From the NCBI GenBank assembly GCA_964473255.1, contig CAYYOT010000002.1:95175-159174 (forward strand): 64,000 nucleotides of DNA, written 5' to 3'. The DNA is from Kuafuiihalomonas sp964473255 (GTDB lineage Bacteria; Myxococcota; Kuafuiibacteriia; Kuafuiibacteriales; Kuafuiibacteriaceae). The position numbers and the translations under genes were made by a program. A model generated the notes under the pieces. That model was not told the origin of the DNA and did no database searches. It was given only the letters and a program-made list of their open reading frames with translations. This document shows positions 40,074 through 48,662 of the stretch, in pieces (the first letter of the stretch is position 1; each line of letters begins with the position of its first letter).

Positions 40074-41028
40074 TCGTCCGTCGTTTTCCATCGGCAAAGA
40101 GGCGGTCGCTCCCGGCCAGATTCTGCGCACCGAGCTTCCCGTCGCCCGTTTGCCCACCGGTTCGAGTCTTTCGATTCCCGTGGCCGTGATCCACGGACGA
40201 GAGCCCGGCCCCGCCGTATGGCTCAGCTCGGCGATCCACGGCGATGAGCTCAACGGCGTCCCCATCGTCCGGGGCGTGCTCCAGCGCATCAATCCCAAGC
40301 GGCTGCGGGGAACGGTCGTCGCCGTGCCGGTCGTCAACGTCTACGGCCTCATCAATGAATCTCGATATCTTCCCGACCGGCGCGACCTCAACCGCTGCTT
40401 CCCGGGCTCGCCGCGTGGTTCTCTCGCTTCGCAGATCGCGCATCTCATGATGACCGAGGTTGTCGAGCGGTGCGAGTTTGGCCTGGACTTTCATTCGGGT
40501 TCCGGCGGTCGGACCAATCTCCCACAGATCCGATGCGATCTCGACGACCAGGCGACGAGCGAGGCCGCCTTTCGTTTCGGTCCACCCGTGATCATGCACT
40601 CGACTCTGCGCAACGGGTCCCTGCGCGAGGCTGCCGGCCGCGTGGGCTGCCACGTTTTGCTCTACGAGACGGGTGAGGCCCGCCGGCTCGACCGCCATGG
40701 CATCCACCTTGGAATCGATGGCACGATGCGCGTGCTCGCCGGGCTCGGCATGGTCGAAAACGCTCCGCCGCCTCCGTCGTCACGCCCCGTCACGAGCCGT
40801 GCTTCCACGTGGATTCGCACCCGGCGGACCGGCTTCTGCGAAATGGAAGTCGAGCTGGGGGCGACGATCACCGATGGCCAGCTGGTTGCGCTAGTCTTCG
40901 ACGCTCTCGCGAAGACCGAACATCGCGTAGTGGCGCACCAGCAAGGCGTGGTCGTTGGCCTGCGCTCCGAAGCCCTGGTCAACAAGGGTGAGGCCCTCGT
41001 GCACGTGGCATTGACGGAAGCTCTTTGA
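40006..41028 (+). CDS. AspA/AstE-type zinc carboxypeptidase-like hydrolase (M14 superfamily)
   Basis: A 340-aa succinylglutamate desuccinylase/aspartoacylase family enzyme. Zinc ligands lie in SSAIHGDELNG (HGxxE) and LDFHSGSGG; the RDLNRCFPG and LLYETGEA blocks complete the active site. The ATG at 40006 lies inside the rimK 3' end (68-nt overlap) with AAGGA 7 nt upstream; no in-frame start exists after the rimK stop before the conserved fold begins, so the overlap is real. It probably removes an acyl or glutamyl group from the RimK-modified substrate, by analogy and gene neighbourhood. Confidence 0.85.
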   Translation: MRSSSTSNEAQGPTRRKTASKASRPSFSIGKEAVAPGQILRTELPVARLPTGSSLSIPVAVIHGREPGPAVWLSSAIHGDELNGVPIVRGVLQRINPKRLRGTVVAVPVVNVYGLINESRYLPDRRDLNRCFPGSPRGSLASQIAHLMMTEVVERCEFGLDFHSGSGGRTNLPQIRCDLDDQATSEAAFRFGPPVIMHSTLRNGSLREAAGRVGCHVLLYETGEARRLDRHGIHLGIDGTMRVLAGLGMVENAPPPPSSRPVTSRASTWIRTRRTGFCEMEVELGATITDGQLVALVFDALAKTEHRVVAHQQGVVVGLRSEALVNKGEALVHVALTEAL

Positions 41029-41037
41029 GACTCGACC

Positions 41038-42879
41038 ATGCACCTGGAGCTTCATGGTTCGCACGTCGTTGCTCTGATCGTCGGGGCCGCGTTTCTATGC
41101 CAATGGTTCGCTTGGCGCACTCGAGTCCCGGCCATCCTCTATCTGCTGGTGACGGGACTGGCGGTCGGCCCTCTACTGCGTCGCCCTGAACTCAGCGAAG
41201 GCGTGGAGCAGTTCGCTCGGGGCTTCGTTCCCGTCGCCGCGGCGCTCATCCTATTCGAAGGCGGCCTCAATACGCGCTACCGCGACATCAAAGAGGTGGC
41301 ACGGCCGCTTCGAGGTCTGGTCACGGTCGGACTCCTGACGACGTGGGCACTGACGAGTGTGTTTGCGTATCTGTTCACGCCTTTGGACCTGCGGCTCGCC
41401 GCGTTGGCGGGAGCCGTTTTGGTGGTTACCGGGCCCACGGTCATCGGACCGTTGCTCCGACACATCCATCTCCGCGGAAAGTCGGGGCAGGTACTCAAGC
41501 TCGAAGGAATCTTGAATGACCCGATCGGAGCGGTCCTCGCCATTCTCACCTACCAGGTGATCCAGTCGGGGCAGTTGTCGCAGGCCGTCACGGTGGTCCT
41601 ATACGGCATTGCCGCTAGCGCCTTCGTGTCGGCCTTCTTGGGGGCCGCTGGAGCAGCAGTCCTGGTCGTGACGCTCCGTCGTGGCCTGCTTCCCCCGTAT
41701 CTTCGAGCTCTGGGAAGCGGCGCTGCCGTCCTCATCGTTTTTGCCTTGTCCGACTTTATTCAGCCCGAATCCGGACTTCTCGCCGTGACCGTCATGGGCG
41801 TTGCTCTAGCGTCGCAGACTTTCGTCAGCACGTACGAGCTTCGTCGAAGCCACGAAGACCTGGAGGTCATGCTGGTCTCCGTCCTCTTCGTGGTCTTGGT
41901 CGCGCGCATCCCGCTGAATAGCGTGACTGAGGTCGGGGGCGCCGCCCTTCTTTGGTGCGCGAGTCTCATCCTCGTAGTGCGTCCGGTCGCCGCGTTCTTG
42001 GGCACGTTGGGCTCTTCACTAACCTGGCAGGAGCGTACGCTGATCGCTGGCATTGCGCCCCGCGGCGTCGTTGCCGCGGCCGTCTCATCGGTTTTCGCGC
42101 TCAAGCTCGCCGAGACCGACATCGAAGGGCGAGAGTTCTTTTTGCCTCTCAATTTCGCGGTCGTGGCGATCACGGTGGCCTGGTATGGCTTGACGGCCAA
42201 GCCGCTGGCGTCACTGCTGGGACTCACCGACAAGGCTCCCCAAGGGTTGGCCGTCCTCGGGATCAATCCCTTTTCGCTTGCGCTGGCTCGAGGGCTCAAG
42301 GACGTGGAGCCGCGCGTACTCCTGCTGGACGACAACTACCGAAAGGTACTTCGAGCCCGGAGCGAAGGATTGAATGCGGAGCATGCCACGCTGCCTTCCG
42401 AGGCCGAGATCGACCGGATCGACCTGAGCGACATCGGTCATTTTCTCGCAGCGACGTCTCGAGATGGACTGAACGGTCTGGTGGCCCTGCAGTTTCAGCC
42501 CATGCTCGAAGACCGGGCGTACCAGTTGTTCGAAGACCCGGATGCTCAGACCAAACAGATACCCTCACACCTACGGGGCCGTCCACTGACCGATGTTCCG
42601 CGGTCGGAGCTCATCGTACGATGCCTTCGCGGTGCGACCATCAAACTCACTCCGCTCACCGAGGACTTCGGCTTCGACGAGTTTCGTGAGCGCGACCCCG
42701 AAGCGGTTCCGCTCTTTCAGCTCGACGGTCAGGGCACGCTGCTCACGGTTCACCCCCTCGAAGGGGCTCCCGCTTCCGGTCGCTTGATCTCGTTGGTTGG
42801 AGGCGTCGAATCCGGCCATGCGACGGCCGACATACCCGATGCTCCCGGCGCGAGGGAGTCGGACCAAACGAAGGCATAG
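41038..42879 (+). CDS. CPA1-type cation:proton antiporter with RCK domain
   Basis: A 613-aa protein with about 12 membrane helices over residues 1-400 and a cytoplasmic C-terminus. The antiporter core is recognised by ALILFEGGLNT, VVTGPTVIGPLLRHIHL and the ion-binding EGILNDPIGAV (Asn-Asp pair of electroneutral CPA1 exchangers). The C-terminus begins with a Rossmann RCK fold (GLAVLGINPFSLALARGL) in which the usual GxGxxG is degenerate. It would exchange Na+ or K+ for H+ under ligand control. The start lies 9 nt after the M14 gene, suggesting co-transcription with the MscS/RimK run. Confidence 0.9.
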   Translation: MHLELHGSHVVALIVGAAFLCQWFAWRTRVPAILYLLVTGLAVGPLLRRPELSEGVEQFARGFVPVAAALILFEGGLNTRYRDIKEVARPLRGLVTVGLLTTWALTSVFAYLFTPLDLRLAALAGAVLVVTGPTVIGPLLRHIHLRGKSGQVLKLEGILNDPIGAVLAILTYQVIQSGQLSQAVTVVLYGIAASAFVSAFLGAAGAAVLVVTLRRGLLPPYLRALGSGAAVLIVFALSDFIQPESGLLAVTVMGVALASQTFVSTYELRRSHEDLEVMLVSVLFVVLVARIPLNSVTEVGGAALLWCASLILVVRPVAAFLGTLGSSLTWQERTLIAGIAPRGVVAAAVSSVFALKLAETDIEGREFFLPLNFAVVAITVAWYGLTAKPLASLLGLTDKAPQGLAVLGINPFSLALARGLKDVEPRVLLLDDNYRKVLRARSEGLNAEHATLPSEAEIDRIDLSDIGHFLAATSRDGLNGLVALQFQPMLEDRAYQLFEDPDAQTKQIPSHLRGRPLTDVPRSELIVRCLRGATIKLTPLTEDFGFDEFRERDPEAVPLFQLDGQGTLLTVHPLEGAPASGRLISLVGGVESGHATADIPDAPGARESDQTKA

Positions 42880-42896
42880 CCAGGAAGAACGCGCTG

Positions 42897-42927
42897 GCGA
42901 ACGACCATGACACCACCGGCCGTTCGC
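42897..42927 (+). terminator. Hairpin between antiporter and gamma-glutamyltransferase genes
   Basis: GCGAACG (42897-42903) pairs perfectly with CGTTCGC (42921-42927). Two further C:G pairs follow after one mismatch. There is no T-run, so this is at best a weak or factor-assisted terminator, or a regulatory hairpin ahead of the next gene. Confidence 0.3.
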
Positions 42928-42943
42928 GGTACGCCACCAGACC

Positions 42944-44488
42944 GTGGCTCGGTCGGGAATCGTCGCTGCGGGTGATCATCAGACGGCCCGAGCGGGAGCG
43001 ATGGCTCTTCGGGCCGGTGGGAACGCGGTGGATGCGGTGTGCGCGGCTGCGGTGGCCAGCTTCGTGTGCGAGCTTCCGCTCACGAGCCCGGCCGGGGCCG
43101 GACTGGTCATCCACGGCAGTCGTGACCGAGACTTTCAGGTCCTGGACTTCTTCGCTCGGACTCCCGGGCGAGGAGGGCGTCCGGACACGCTCGACTTCTT
43201 TGCCGTGGAGGTCGACTTCGGCGCCACGACTCAGGAGTTCCATGTCGGCCGCGGAGCGGCAGCAGTTCCGGGGGCTCTGCCTGGAATTCTCCAGCTTCAC
43301 GGGGCGCACGGGCGGTTACCGCTCGCCGACGTCATTGAGCCCGGCCTGGTCCTGGCCCGCGACGGCTATGTCCTCTCCCGAGGCGGAGAATACGTTTTTG
43401 GACTGCTGGCTCCCATCTACGGCGTCACGGAGCCGACGCGAGCTCTGACTGGTCCCGATGCGAAGGCGGGTGCTCGGCTGAAAGTACCCGGCCTGGCGAC
43501 GCTCCTGGAAGACTTGGCGCGGAGCCCGGAGGCGACGCTGGCCGCCTTCCAGGATGAGCTCGTCCGTGAGTTCGGGCCGGACCGCGGTGGCCTTCTTTCG
43601 GCCGAGGACTTCGAGGCGTGGCAGCCCGTGGAACGCAGCCCGCTCGCGGTTCCCTTCCAAGGCATGACGGTTCTCACCGCCCCGCCGCCTTCCGCCGGCG
43701 GAGGGCTCATTGCCGTGGCTCTTCGGTTGGCCGAGCACATCGGACTTTCCGAGGAGGTATACGGCGCGCACTGGTTGCGGTTGGCCGAGGTCCTCGGGGG
43801 CGTGAGTCAGGCCCGGAGCGACGGGTATGACGCCAACCTGTCTCGCGCCGACTTTCTGCCGGCGCTGCTCGATGCTCGGAACATCGACGGTACTCTGGCT
43901 CGATTCCGGGAACGCGCCGCGGAGCGCGGGCTCGGGGGGACGACCCATATCAGCGTGCTCGACGACGAGGGCGGAGCGGCCGCAATGACCGCGAGCAATG
44001 GCGAAGGTTGCGGCTTCTTGCTCCCGACCTGGGGCATTCATGTGAACAACTTCCTCGGCGAGGAGGACATCAATCCCCACGGCTTTCACACCCAGCCCGC
44101 CGGCTTCGAGATGCCGACGATGATGGCCCCGACCATCGTCCTTCGCGACGGTCGGCCGCTGCTGGTTCTCGGTTCCGGCGGCTCCAACCGACTCCGTTCC
44201 GCGATCGTTCAGGTGGTCGTCAATCACCTCGGCTTCGGGCAGCCACTTGAAGATGCGGTCGCGACCTCTCGGCTTCACGTCGAGGGAGATCGACTGTGGT
44301 TCGAATCGACCGGATTGACGGAAGCCACGCGCGCGCAGCTCCTTGCTTCGTGGCCGGGGGCCTCGGAGTTCGTGCAGCCGAGCATGTTCTTCGGCGGCGT
44401 CCACGCGGTCGCCCAGGAAGGCGGAGCATTCATCGGCGCTGGTGACCCCCGTCGAGATGGCGCGGTGTGCTCGCCCGAAGACGTCTGA
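42944..44488 (+). CDS. Gamma-glutamyltransferase-like enzyme, signal-less short form
   Basis: A 514-aa Ntn-hydrolase of the gamma-glutamyltranspeptidase family. The self-cleaving Thr is in GLGGTTHISVLDDEGGAAA, with the conserved downstream MTASNGEGCG and GSGGSNRLRSAIVQV blocks. No signal peptide is visible, unlike the exported E. coli enzyme, so it may be cytoplasmic, as in YwrD-like members. The start is a GTG at 42944; no in-frame ATG exists upstream. It follows the antiporter by 64 nt. Being near RimK it might cleave gamma-glutamyl or oligoglutamate products, but this is only a suggestion. Confidence 0.88.
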   Translation: MARSGIVAAGDHQTARAGAMALRAGGNAVDAVCAAAVASFVCELPLTSPAGAGLVIHGSRDRDFQVLDFFARTPGRGGRPDTLDFFAVEVDFGATTQEFHVGRGAAAVPGALPGILQLHGAHGRLPLADVIEPGLVLARDGYVLSRGGEYVFGLLAPIYGVTEPTRALTGPDAKAGARLKVPGLATLLEDLARSPEATLAAFQDELVREFGPDRGGLLSAEDFEAWQPVERSPLAVPFQGMTVLTAPPPSAGGGLIAVALRLAEHIGLSEEVYGAHWLRLAEVLGGVSQARSDGYDANLSRADFLPALLDARNIDGTLARFRERAAERGLGGTTHISVLDDEGGAAAMTASNGEGCGFLLPTWGIHVNNFLGEEDINPHGFHTQPAGFEMPTMMAPTIVLRDGRPLLVLGSGGSNRLRSAIVQVVVNHLGFGQPLEDAVATSRLHVEGDRLWFESTGLTEATRAQLLASWPGASEFVQPSMFFGGVHAVAQEGGAFIGAGDPRRDGAVCSPEDV

Positions 44489-44738
44489 GACGCTCGAGCA
44501 GCCAGAAGACGAATGGCGTCGAGCGCTCGCGTGCCGCCCTCATGAACCCCGGCCCTCGTAGGCATGTCCTTGGGCGGCTCGAACACATCGCCCCATCCTC
44601 GCAGGCCGTTACGCATACCTTGGTCGTCCATCGTGCGCACTCGGCCTCAAGGTGGTCCGATGGGAGGCCAGTGCGCTCGAAGTCGGTCTACGTCGCAAGT
44701 TGTTGGTGGCGCTTTTTGGGGCTACGAAAACGGCAGCC

Positions 44739-45968
44739 GTGAGAACGTCTGGCCTCATCGTCATTGCGGCGACCGCGTTTGCGTCTCTGTCCCGCGCCAG
44801 CTTCGCCGCTGATACCTGCGACCAAGGATTCGTTCCTCGAGCGCCCGAAGTCACGGAGAGCGCTTGGGGGGTTCGCATCAAGGATTTCGCGGGAACCGAC
44901 TCGAGTCTTCGTCTGTACATGGGGACCGGCAGCCTGGGGAGTTCGACCAACCGCCACGAGGCTGTATCTGGCAAGAAGCAGATTTGGCAGAGTGGCACGC
45001 GATACTTCGCCCACTACGAGTCCATGGTCGACGGCGCCGAGGTCGTTCAGCGGCTCGACATCAACGTGGAAACTTCACCGGGTGTCTTCGAGTCGCCTTT
45101 TCCCGGCGTCTTCCCCGTCGAAAGTCGCCATCCTCTACCCACAACCACCAGTACGGCTAATGGTTTTGCCATCACGGTTTCAACTCGGTCTCAGCTCGGC
45201 GACGCCTATAGCCTTCGCGTGTTCGACGCGGTGCTTTCTCAAGGAGCAACGACATCGGTGGCTCTCGACGATCTGACCGGCCTTTGCCATGAGGATGTCT
45301 GCTCTTCCGACCTCCGCTACTATTTTGCGACGGGCTTGGACTATCTTCGCCCCTTCGAGTTCGACTTCGAGTTCCTCTACTCGGGCGATGGCGGCAAGGG
45401 TGAGCGTTCGCGCATCGAGTTCGGTGCCGTCTACTTGGAAGAAACGACGTGCTTTATCTGCGAGGACGAGCTGTCGCGCATGGACGAGGCGATGCAGGAG
45501 GCGCACGACCGCCTGGCAGACATCGAGGAGCGTCTCGAGTTTGCCCACGCGGACCTCGCGAACGCCCGGACCGAGCTCCGCGACGCATCGGACCTGATCG
45601 CCATGCTCGAAGCCGAACGGCGCTCGCTCCAGGAAGAAGTGGTCGGGTTGAAGAGCGAGGTGACCGACTTGGAAGCGTCGATAGCCCTCTCGAACGACAA
45701 GATCGTCGACCTCATGCACAAGCTCGAACATTCTAGCGCGGACCTGACGTCGCAGCTGGCCGCGGTTCAAGGAGAGCTCGACCGCTGTCAGACCGACTTG
45801 GGGCAGGCGGGTCGTTCGGCCCCGCCCGCCACCGACGACGGCTGCACGTGTGTGGCGGCTTCCGGTCGTCCGACGGTGGCGTTCCTCGGGATGCTCTCGG
45901 TGGTGGGCTTGGCCGGGGTGCTGCGGCGCCGACCGCGGCCGAGGCACCAGACCGAGGGGGGCGGCTAG
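44739..45968 (+). CDS. Secreted coiled-coil protein with MYXO-CTERM-like tail
   Basis: A 409-aa surface protein. It has an N-terminal signal peptide (LIVIAATAFASLSRASFAAD), a globular beta-rich region of about 220 aa with paired cysteines, and a coiled coil of about 110 residues (RMDEAMQEAHDRLADIEERL and on). The end is GCTCVAASGRPTVAFLGMLS then an RRRPRPR cluster: Cys motif, hydrophobic helix and Arg run as in MYXO-CTERM sorting tails. The start (GTG, 44739) is taken at the signal peptide and has a weak ribosome site. The 3' end overlaps the convergent subtilase by 4 nt. Confidence 0.75.
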   Translation: MRTSGLIVIAATAFASLSRASFAADTCDQGFVPRAPEVTESAWGVRIKDFAGTDSSLRLYMGTGSLGSSTNRHEAVSGKKQIWQSGTRYFAHYESMVDGAEVVQRLDINVETSPGVFESPFPGVFPVESRHPLPTTTSTANGFAITVSTRSQLGDAYSLRVFDAVLSQGATTSVALDDLTGLCHEDVCSSDLRYYFATGLDYLRPFEFDFEFLYSGDGGKGERSRIEFGAVYLEETTCFICEDELSRMDEAMQEAHDRLADIEERLEFAHADLANARTELRDASDLIAMLEAERRSLQEEVVGLKSEVTDLEASIALSNDKIVDLMHKLEHSSADLTSQLAAVQGELDRCQTDLGQAGRSAPPATDDGCTCVAASGRPTVAFLGMLSVVGLAGVLRRRPRPRHQTEGGG

Positions 45969-48412
45969 CTGCGCCGACGGCGCACGGCCGCCGCGAGGCA
46001 CGACAAGAGCACGACTCCGAGGCCTCCGGCCGCGGCCGCAGGAAGCGCGGGGACCCGCGGCGCCAGCATCTCGTCGAACTCCAGGTCGTCGATCGCAAGC
46101 AGAGTCCCCCCGGCCACTTCCAGCGTGACGGTCGTGATCGGCTCGCCAAAGGCGGCGGATATCGTCCCCGCGGAAGCCGAGACGCTGCCGATGGCGATCG
46201 TTGCCGTCAGTGTGGGCTCCAGCGAACGAATGACGTCGCCGACCGCGTCGCGGGCGGTCAGCGTGAGCCTGGTTCCGTCGTGCGCGGCACTCAGTTCGAT
46301 CCGCCCCACCACGCGATCGAACGTCAGTTCGAGCTCGACCGGGGGACCTGCACCGGCATCCGTCATTACGTAGTTCCCGTTGAAGCCGAAGGTCGGCGTC
46401 GGGAGCAGGGGATCTTCGACCGTCACGTCGTTGGCGCCGGCGGAAATCGTGAAGCCCAGCGCCTCGAACTGGTCGCCCACCGTCGACGACGTCACGAGTG
46501 GGATCCCGCGCTGCGACGCGGAAAAGCCCAGACGGAGTGCTCCGGCAGCTTGGTCAACGGCACCCTGAACGGCCTTTTCGGCATCGATGAGTCCGGCTCC
46601 GGTGCGCGTGTCGAAACCGGGGTCGCCGATCGCTATCGAGCTATCGAGAAGGATGCGAGCGATGTCGTTCGCCGACGCGTTGGGAGCGGCGTCGAGCATG
46701 AGAGCAGCAACGCCCGCCACATGAGGAGCCGCCGCCGAGGTCCCTGTGAAGTTTGGGAACCCGTCGCCATCCAGATCCGTGCCGAAGAAGGTCGTGTTGC
46801 CGTCGTCTACGCCCAGCATCACCGGCTGTCGTCGGACGTCGGTTTGCGGGAGTCCGGCAGCGTCGAAGAGGACATCGGTTCCTCCGATGCTCGTGAAATC
46901 CTGGATTACCAGGTCGAGAGACGAGTAGGCGCCGACCGAGAAAGAGCCCTCGGCGTTCGGATGTCCGTAGACGGTCGAAGTCGGGTCTGCAAGGGCGTCG
47001 TAGTCCCCGGGCGGGAAGATGACGGTCTTCAAGAGTGAGGGCTGGGGGCCGGCTACAATCGAGATGTCGAGCAGGAACTCGGTGTCGAGCTGAAGGTCGC
47101 CGTCGAAGTCCAAGCCCGGATTCGTGAAGGTGAAGACCTCGATCGGATCCTCGATGGCGAGGTTGTCGAGACAGCTTCCCAGCTGGCAACCAGTGCCCCC
47201 GCCCAATAGCGCGATCGGACAGTTGGCATTCGAGGAGAGACACTGGCCGCCCGACGACGGGACGGCTAGCAGGTCGTCGTCGATGGAACGCATCCGGATG
47301 TCGAGGTCCGTCGAGGCTCCGACAGGACCGGCGGATCCATAGGGGTCATTCCACTGCAGAACGATGACGGCCGACCCTCCCACGGGCACGGTGATCGTTT
47401 GCTGGGAGACATCGGGCGTTCCCGGGTCGAAGTCATGCCGCGTGTTGCCTTCGCTCGTGTCGGCGGAAGCCCGGAAAGGCGACTCGTACGAGCGATCCGC
47501 CGCGTTTCCAGCCGCGCTCACGAAGAGGACGTCATTCGTATTGCGTGCGTCGTTGACCGCCTGCGCAACCTCACCGTCCTGAAACATGGGTTCGGCGGCC
47601 TTCAGAACGTCGTTGACGATGATGTGTACGCCGAGGCTTGCGAGGTCGTCGATCGCGTTGGCGAGGTCGGTCGTCGTCCCGACCGTCGTCTCGAAGCGAA
47701 GAGCGGCATTCGGGGCGATGTCGTGGACGATCTGCATCATCGCGCGCCCTTCGTCGGTTTCGCCGGTCGTGCAGACCGGATCGTTGGTGCTGAGGGGAAC
47801 AGGAAGGTCGTTGCTGGCGATGTCCGAGCTAGCTCCCAGGAGGCAGTCGTAGCTGTCGCTGAGGACGCCAACCGTGACGCCGGCGCCGTCGACTCCGAGA
47901 TTTGCTCGGGCGAGGTCGGACCCCATGACCGCGTCTCCCTCCGTCGTGACGGAGCCCTGCGACCGAATGGAGTAGCTGGGAATGGCGTACCGAACGGCGG
48001 CTTCGTCCTGCAGAGCGGTAAGCCGAGTCAAAGGAACCATGGCTCCCATCAGGCGCCCGCGGGCGCGGATGCCGACGGCCCCCAAGCCTTCGAGGAATGC
48101 TCGAACGGTCGCGACGTCGTGGGCGACGATGTCCACCGCAACTCGATTCCGAGCGTCGACCGCAACGCCGATGGGCTGTCGCCGGATCCAGTCGGCAACG
48201 AGCTCTGGCTCGCTCCGCCGCGCGGCATTGCTCCAGCGCAGGAGATCGCTTCCGACCTTCGAGCGGCTGATGCGAGCGGAGGAGCCCGCAGCCTGCGCCG
48301 GGTCGATGGCAAGAATCGTTTCGCCCGGCAGCGGGTCGGATGCTTGCGCCCGTGCCGTCGCAGAACTCACGACTGCGACGACGGCGATTCTGAACAGAGC
48401 GCGGGCCATCAT
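45965..48412 (-). CDS. Secreted S8-type serine peptidase with Glu in place of catalytic His
   Basis: An 815-aa exported peptidase: signal peptide, a propeptide of about 120 aa, then a subtilase-like domain. D186 is in VLSDSYDCL and the serine S559 in FTGTSAAAPHVAG; the Asn of the oxyanion hole is in SAAGNAADRS. Where most subtilases have His there is DEGRAMMQIVHDIAP with E221, giving a Ser-Glu-Asp set as in sedolisins. The region between E221 and S559 is unusually long (338 aa). The C-terminus has a beta domain and ends PRVPALPAAAAGG, a hydrophobic run and RRRRS: a VP-x-LP tail rather than a Cys-type MYXO-CTERM. It is divergent from the FG-GAP protein. Confidence 0.85.
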   Translation of the reverse strand: MMARALFRIAVVAVVSSATARAQASDPLPGETILAIDPAQAAGSSARISRSKVGSDLLRWSNAARRSEPELVADWIRRQPIGVAVDARNRVAVDIVAHDVATVRAFLEGLGAVGIRARGRLMGAMVPLTRLTALQDEAAVRYAIPSYSIRSQGSVTTEGDAVMGSDLARANLGVDGAGVTVGVLSDSYDCLLGASSDIASNDLPVPLSTNDPVCTTGETDEGRAMMQIVHDIAPNAALRFETTVGTTTDLANAIDDLASLGVHIIVNDVLKAAEPMFQDGEVAQAVNDARNTNDVLFVSAAGNAADRSYESPFRASADTSEGNTRHDFDPGTPDVSQQTITVPVGGSAVIVLQWNDPYGSAGPVGASTDLDIRMRSIDDDLLAVPSSGGQCLSSNANCPIALLGGGTGCQLGSCLDNLAIEDPIEVFTFTNPGLDFDGDLQLDTEFLLDISIVAGPQPSLLKTVIFPPGDYDALADPTSTVYGHPNAEGSFSVGAYSSLDLVIQDFTSIGGTDVLFDAAGLPQTDVRRQPVMLGVDDGNTTFFGTDLDGDGFPNFTGTSAAAPHVAGVAALMLDAAPNASANDIARILLDSSIAIGDPGFDTRTGAGLIDAEKAVQGAVDQAAGALRLGFSASQRGIPLVTSSTVGDQFEALGFTISAGANDVTVEDPLLPTPTFGFNGNYVMTDAGAGPPVELELTFDRVVGRIELSAAHDGTRLTLTARDAVGDVIRSLEPTLTATIAIGSVSASAGTISAAFGEPITTVTLEVAGGTLLAIDDLEFDEMLAPRVPALPAAAAGGLGVVLLSCLAAAVRRRRS

Positions 48413-48662
48413 GCATGCGGTTCACATCACAGTCGAATCGCTCTCGGCTAGACCCCCATCCGACGTCTCGGCCAACCAGATGACGCGCTCGATTAATCTT
48501 CTGACCGACCGGTGACGGTCGGACGAGAGCGAGGTGGCGTCGACTTGTCACGCAGTCGACTGCCCAGGATCCGTGACGTCCAGGCAGCACAGCCATGACA
48601 ATCTTCGAGGCCGTGTCATTCACAGATGATCACTTCGATGCGGACGAGGCACCGTCTTCACC
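48413..48662. promoter_or_regulatory. Divergent intergenic region with short hairpin
   Basis: This 250-nt gap separates the minus-strand peptidase from the plus-strand FG-GAP protein. It holds a perfect 6-bp inverted repeat with 6-nt loop at 48505-48522 (CCGACC GGTGAC GGTCGG). Promoters for both genes should lie here, but I could not place them. Confidence 0.3.

Noticed and set aside
42907..42943. ATG at 42907 as start of the gamma-glutamyltransferase
   Set aside because: It is out of frame with the enzyme by one base, so the GTG at 42944 was kept.
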